Positions 5,106-6,260 of a stretch of DNA of 6,260 nucleotides are shown piece after piece. The translations under genes were made by a program, and so were the position numbers. The notes under the pieces are model-generated. The model did not search any database, had not been told where the DNA came from, and saw only the letters and a program-made list of their open reading frames with translations. Source of the DNA: Bacteroidales bacterium (GTDB taxonomy: Bacteria > Bacteroidota > Bacteroidia > Bacteroidales > JAOZQN01); the NCBI GenBank assembly GCA_029938985.1, contig JAOZTW010000324.1, forward strand, positions 1 to 6,260, read 5' to 3'. Each line of letters opens with the position of its first letter. Within the stretch, counting starts at the first letter, position 1.

Positions 5106-6197
5106 ATGAGATATCCAAAAAATTTATTTTCAAGAAACACTAATATTGACATTTTTTCTTTATCAGCAACTGATATTGACCCTGTAAAATATTACATTCA
5201 TATTTATGGAGAAGTTCCAAACCATTATGCTTCTTATTTCCGTGTTAACCTAACAGAGTCTTTAAGTAGACTCAAAAAAAAGATGAAACTAACTAATAGT
5301 GATTTTATTAGTAAACGTGAATACTCAAAAGATAGTGATATTTATCGAGTTGATAAAGAAAGCTCAGCTTATCTTATTCATATTCAAGAAGAAATTATAA
5401 TGTTTATCACTAATTATAAAGCAATTTTTTTCTATGGTAGTTCTATAAAGTTTTTTGAAATAAAAAATATTATAAAACTTCTTGACCCAAGTGAACAAAA
5501 AAAATTGTCGCAAAAACCATATTTTTCTCTCATCAATTTCTCTAGCGACACGGAGTCTGGTTATGAACTTCGAAATTTTAATCTAAAACCTAATAATTTA
5601 ATTATTGAAAAGAACTACAACAACGATTTTATTCCTATGAATAAAAAAATTGTAAACTTTATTAATAATAATAATGAAACAGGTTTAGTTTTGCTTCATG
5701 GAAAATATGGCACTGGAAAAACTTCTTATATTAAACATTTGATATCACAAACTAAAAAAAGATTTATTCTTTTGCCACAAAGTATGTTAGAAACAATTTC
5801 TAATCCTAGTTTCTTTTTATTTATTGCTGATTATAAAGATAGTATTTTAATTTTTGAAGATTGTGATAATCTTCTTGTTAATACTTCTACTAAAAACAAT
5901 CCATTAATGCACTTTCTTAATCTTGCAGAGGGTTTGTTATCGGACACATATGTTTATAAAATAATTTGTTCTCTTAGTGCAAGTAGTCGTCAAATTAATG
6001 AAAATGTTATCAGAAAAAGTAAACTGATAGTAAATTATGAATTTAAAGAACTCTCAACTGAAAAAGCTCAAAAATTAAGCAATGACTTTGGTTCTGATGA
6101 GGTTATTAACAAACCCACTATTTTAGCTGAAATTTATAATAAAAAAAATAAAGATCTAAACAATTTTAAAGATAAAAAAATGGGATTTAACACATAA
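5106..6197 (+). CDS. Divergent AAA-family ATPase
   Basis: This 363-residue protein has no signal peptide or membrane helix, so it is probably cytoplasmic. Residues 1-175 form an N-terminal region with no motif I recognise. The AAA module follows: Walker A GKYGTGKT at 199-206, and Walker B strand SILIFEDCD at 246-254. From memory of Bacteroidota proteins of this type, the sensor-1 segment is usually close to ATFNTD and the next helix close to IDPALLRKGRLI; here these read CSLSAS (288-293) and INENVIRKSKLI (297-308). The sensor asparagine and the arginine of the Gly-Arg pair thus appear to be replaced, while YEFKELSTEKAQ, LAEIYN and the terminal KKMGF are retained. The protein is full length at both ends, so it is a diverged paralogue and not a fragment. 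Substrate unknown. The ATG at 5106 lacks a Shine-Dalgarno site. It appears monocistronic, with repeat copy D 14 bases past the stop. Confidence 0.82.
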   Translation: MRYPKNLFSRNTNIDIFSLSATDIDPVKYYIHIYGEVPNHYASYFRVNLTESLSRLKKKMKLTNSDFISKREYSKDSDIYRVDKESSAYLIHIQEEIIMFITNYKAIFFYGSSIKFFEIKNIIKLLDPSEQKKLSQKPYFSLINFSSDTESGYELRNFNLKPNNLIIEKNYNNDFIPMNKKIVNFINNNNETGLVLLHGKYGTGKTSYIKHLISQTKKRFILLPQSMLETISNPSFFLFIADYKDSILIFEDCDNLLVNTSTKNNPLMHFLNLAEGLLSDTYVYKIICSLSASSRQINENVIRKSKLIVNYEFKELSTEKAQKLSNDFGSDEVINKPTILAEIYNKKNKDLNNFKDKKMGFNT

Positions 6198-6211
6198 CAT
6201 TAAGCTTTTTG

Positions 6212-6260
6212 GCGTTTTTCACGAGTGTCAAGTTCAAGGCTTTTTTGAAATATTAGAATT
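6212..6260 (+). repeat. Dispersed palindromic repeat, copy D (left part only)
   Basis: This is the left part of the repeat, cut by the window end. The terminal arm GCGTTTTTCACGAGTGTCAA at 6212-6231 is identical to that of copy B, and it continues through the inner arm TTTTGAAATATT. The TTG that serves as the -33-like element is at 6245-6247. It begins 14 bases after the ATPase stop codon. Its last 7 bases, TAGAATT, are the same as the first 7 of the window, so D and copy A join into one complete repeat if overlapped. Confidence 0.9.

Noticed and set aside
1..6260. CRISPR array formed by the repeats
   Set aside because: The repeat units are over 100 bp and separated by kilobases with genes between them; there are no short regular spacers or cas genes.
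1..6260. A circular plasmid or phage closed through the shared repeat
   Set aside because: The 7-base end overlap would fit, but ruvC and tadA are chromosomal housekeeping genes and no replication, mobilisation or phage gene is present.

Overview
The window is very AT-rich and looks like chromosomal DNA from a member of the Bacteroidota. The evidence is a short lipoprotein signal ending in Phe-Ala-Ser-Cys on a protein with a FISUMP-type C-terminal domain, a secreted leucine-rich-repeat protein, an AAA ATPase of a type I associate with Bacteroidota, start codons preceded by A-rich stretches instead of Shine-Dalgarno sites, and several TAnnTTTG boxes (the Bacteroidota -7 promoter element). I cannot name a genus.

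Layout from left to right: a partial copy of a dispersed palindromic repeat (copy A, 1-80); cysC, APS kinase (minus, 179-793), with a terminator-like hairpin in its leader; a complete repeat (copy B, 913-1035); a FISUMP-domain lipoprotein (minus, 1075-2367); tadA (minus, 2493-2987) directly abutting ruvC (minus, 2988-3542), so ruvC-tadA is a two-gene operon; a complete repeat in the opposite orientation (copy C, 3560-3681); a secreted protein made almost wholly of twelve 23-residue leucine-rich repeats (minus, 3699-4703); a divergent intergenic region of 402 bases; a divergent AAA-type ATPase (plus, 5106-6197); and a partial repeat (copy D, 6212-6260) that runs off the end.

The six genes do not form one pathway. 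RuvC (Holliday-junction resolution) and TadA (tRNA wobble deamination) are housekeeping functions, CysC belongs to sulfate activation, and the two exported proteins and the ATPase have no assigned substrate.

The most interesting structure is the repeat. It is about 121 bp long, with 20-bp terminal inverted repeats, a nested 12-bp inner stem and a small apical hairpin. It occurs four times here (two complete, two cut by the window ends), always between genes and always just beyond a stop codon. Its centre carries a TAnnTTTG box, with a TTG 19 bases upstream in copy B. In copy C this box points at ruvC-tadA from only about 75 bases away, so the repeat may serve as that operon's promoter. The window's two ends fall at the same point inside the repeat and share the 7 bases TAGAATT.
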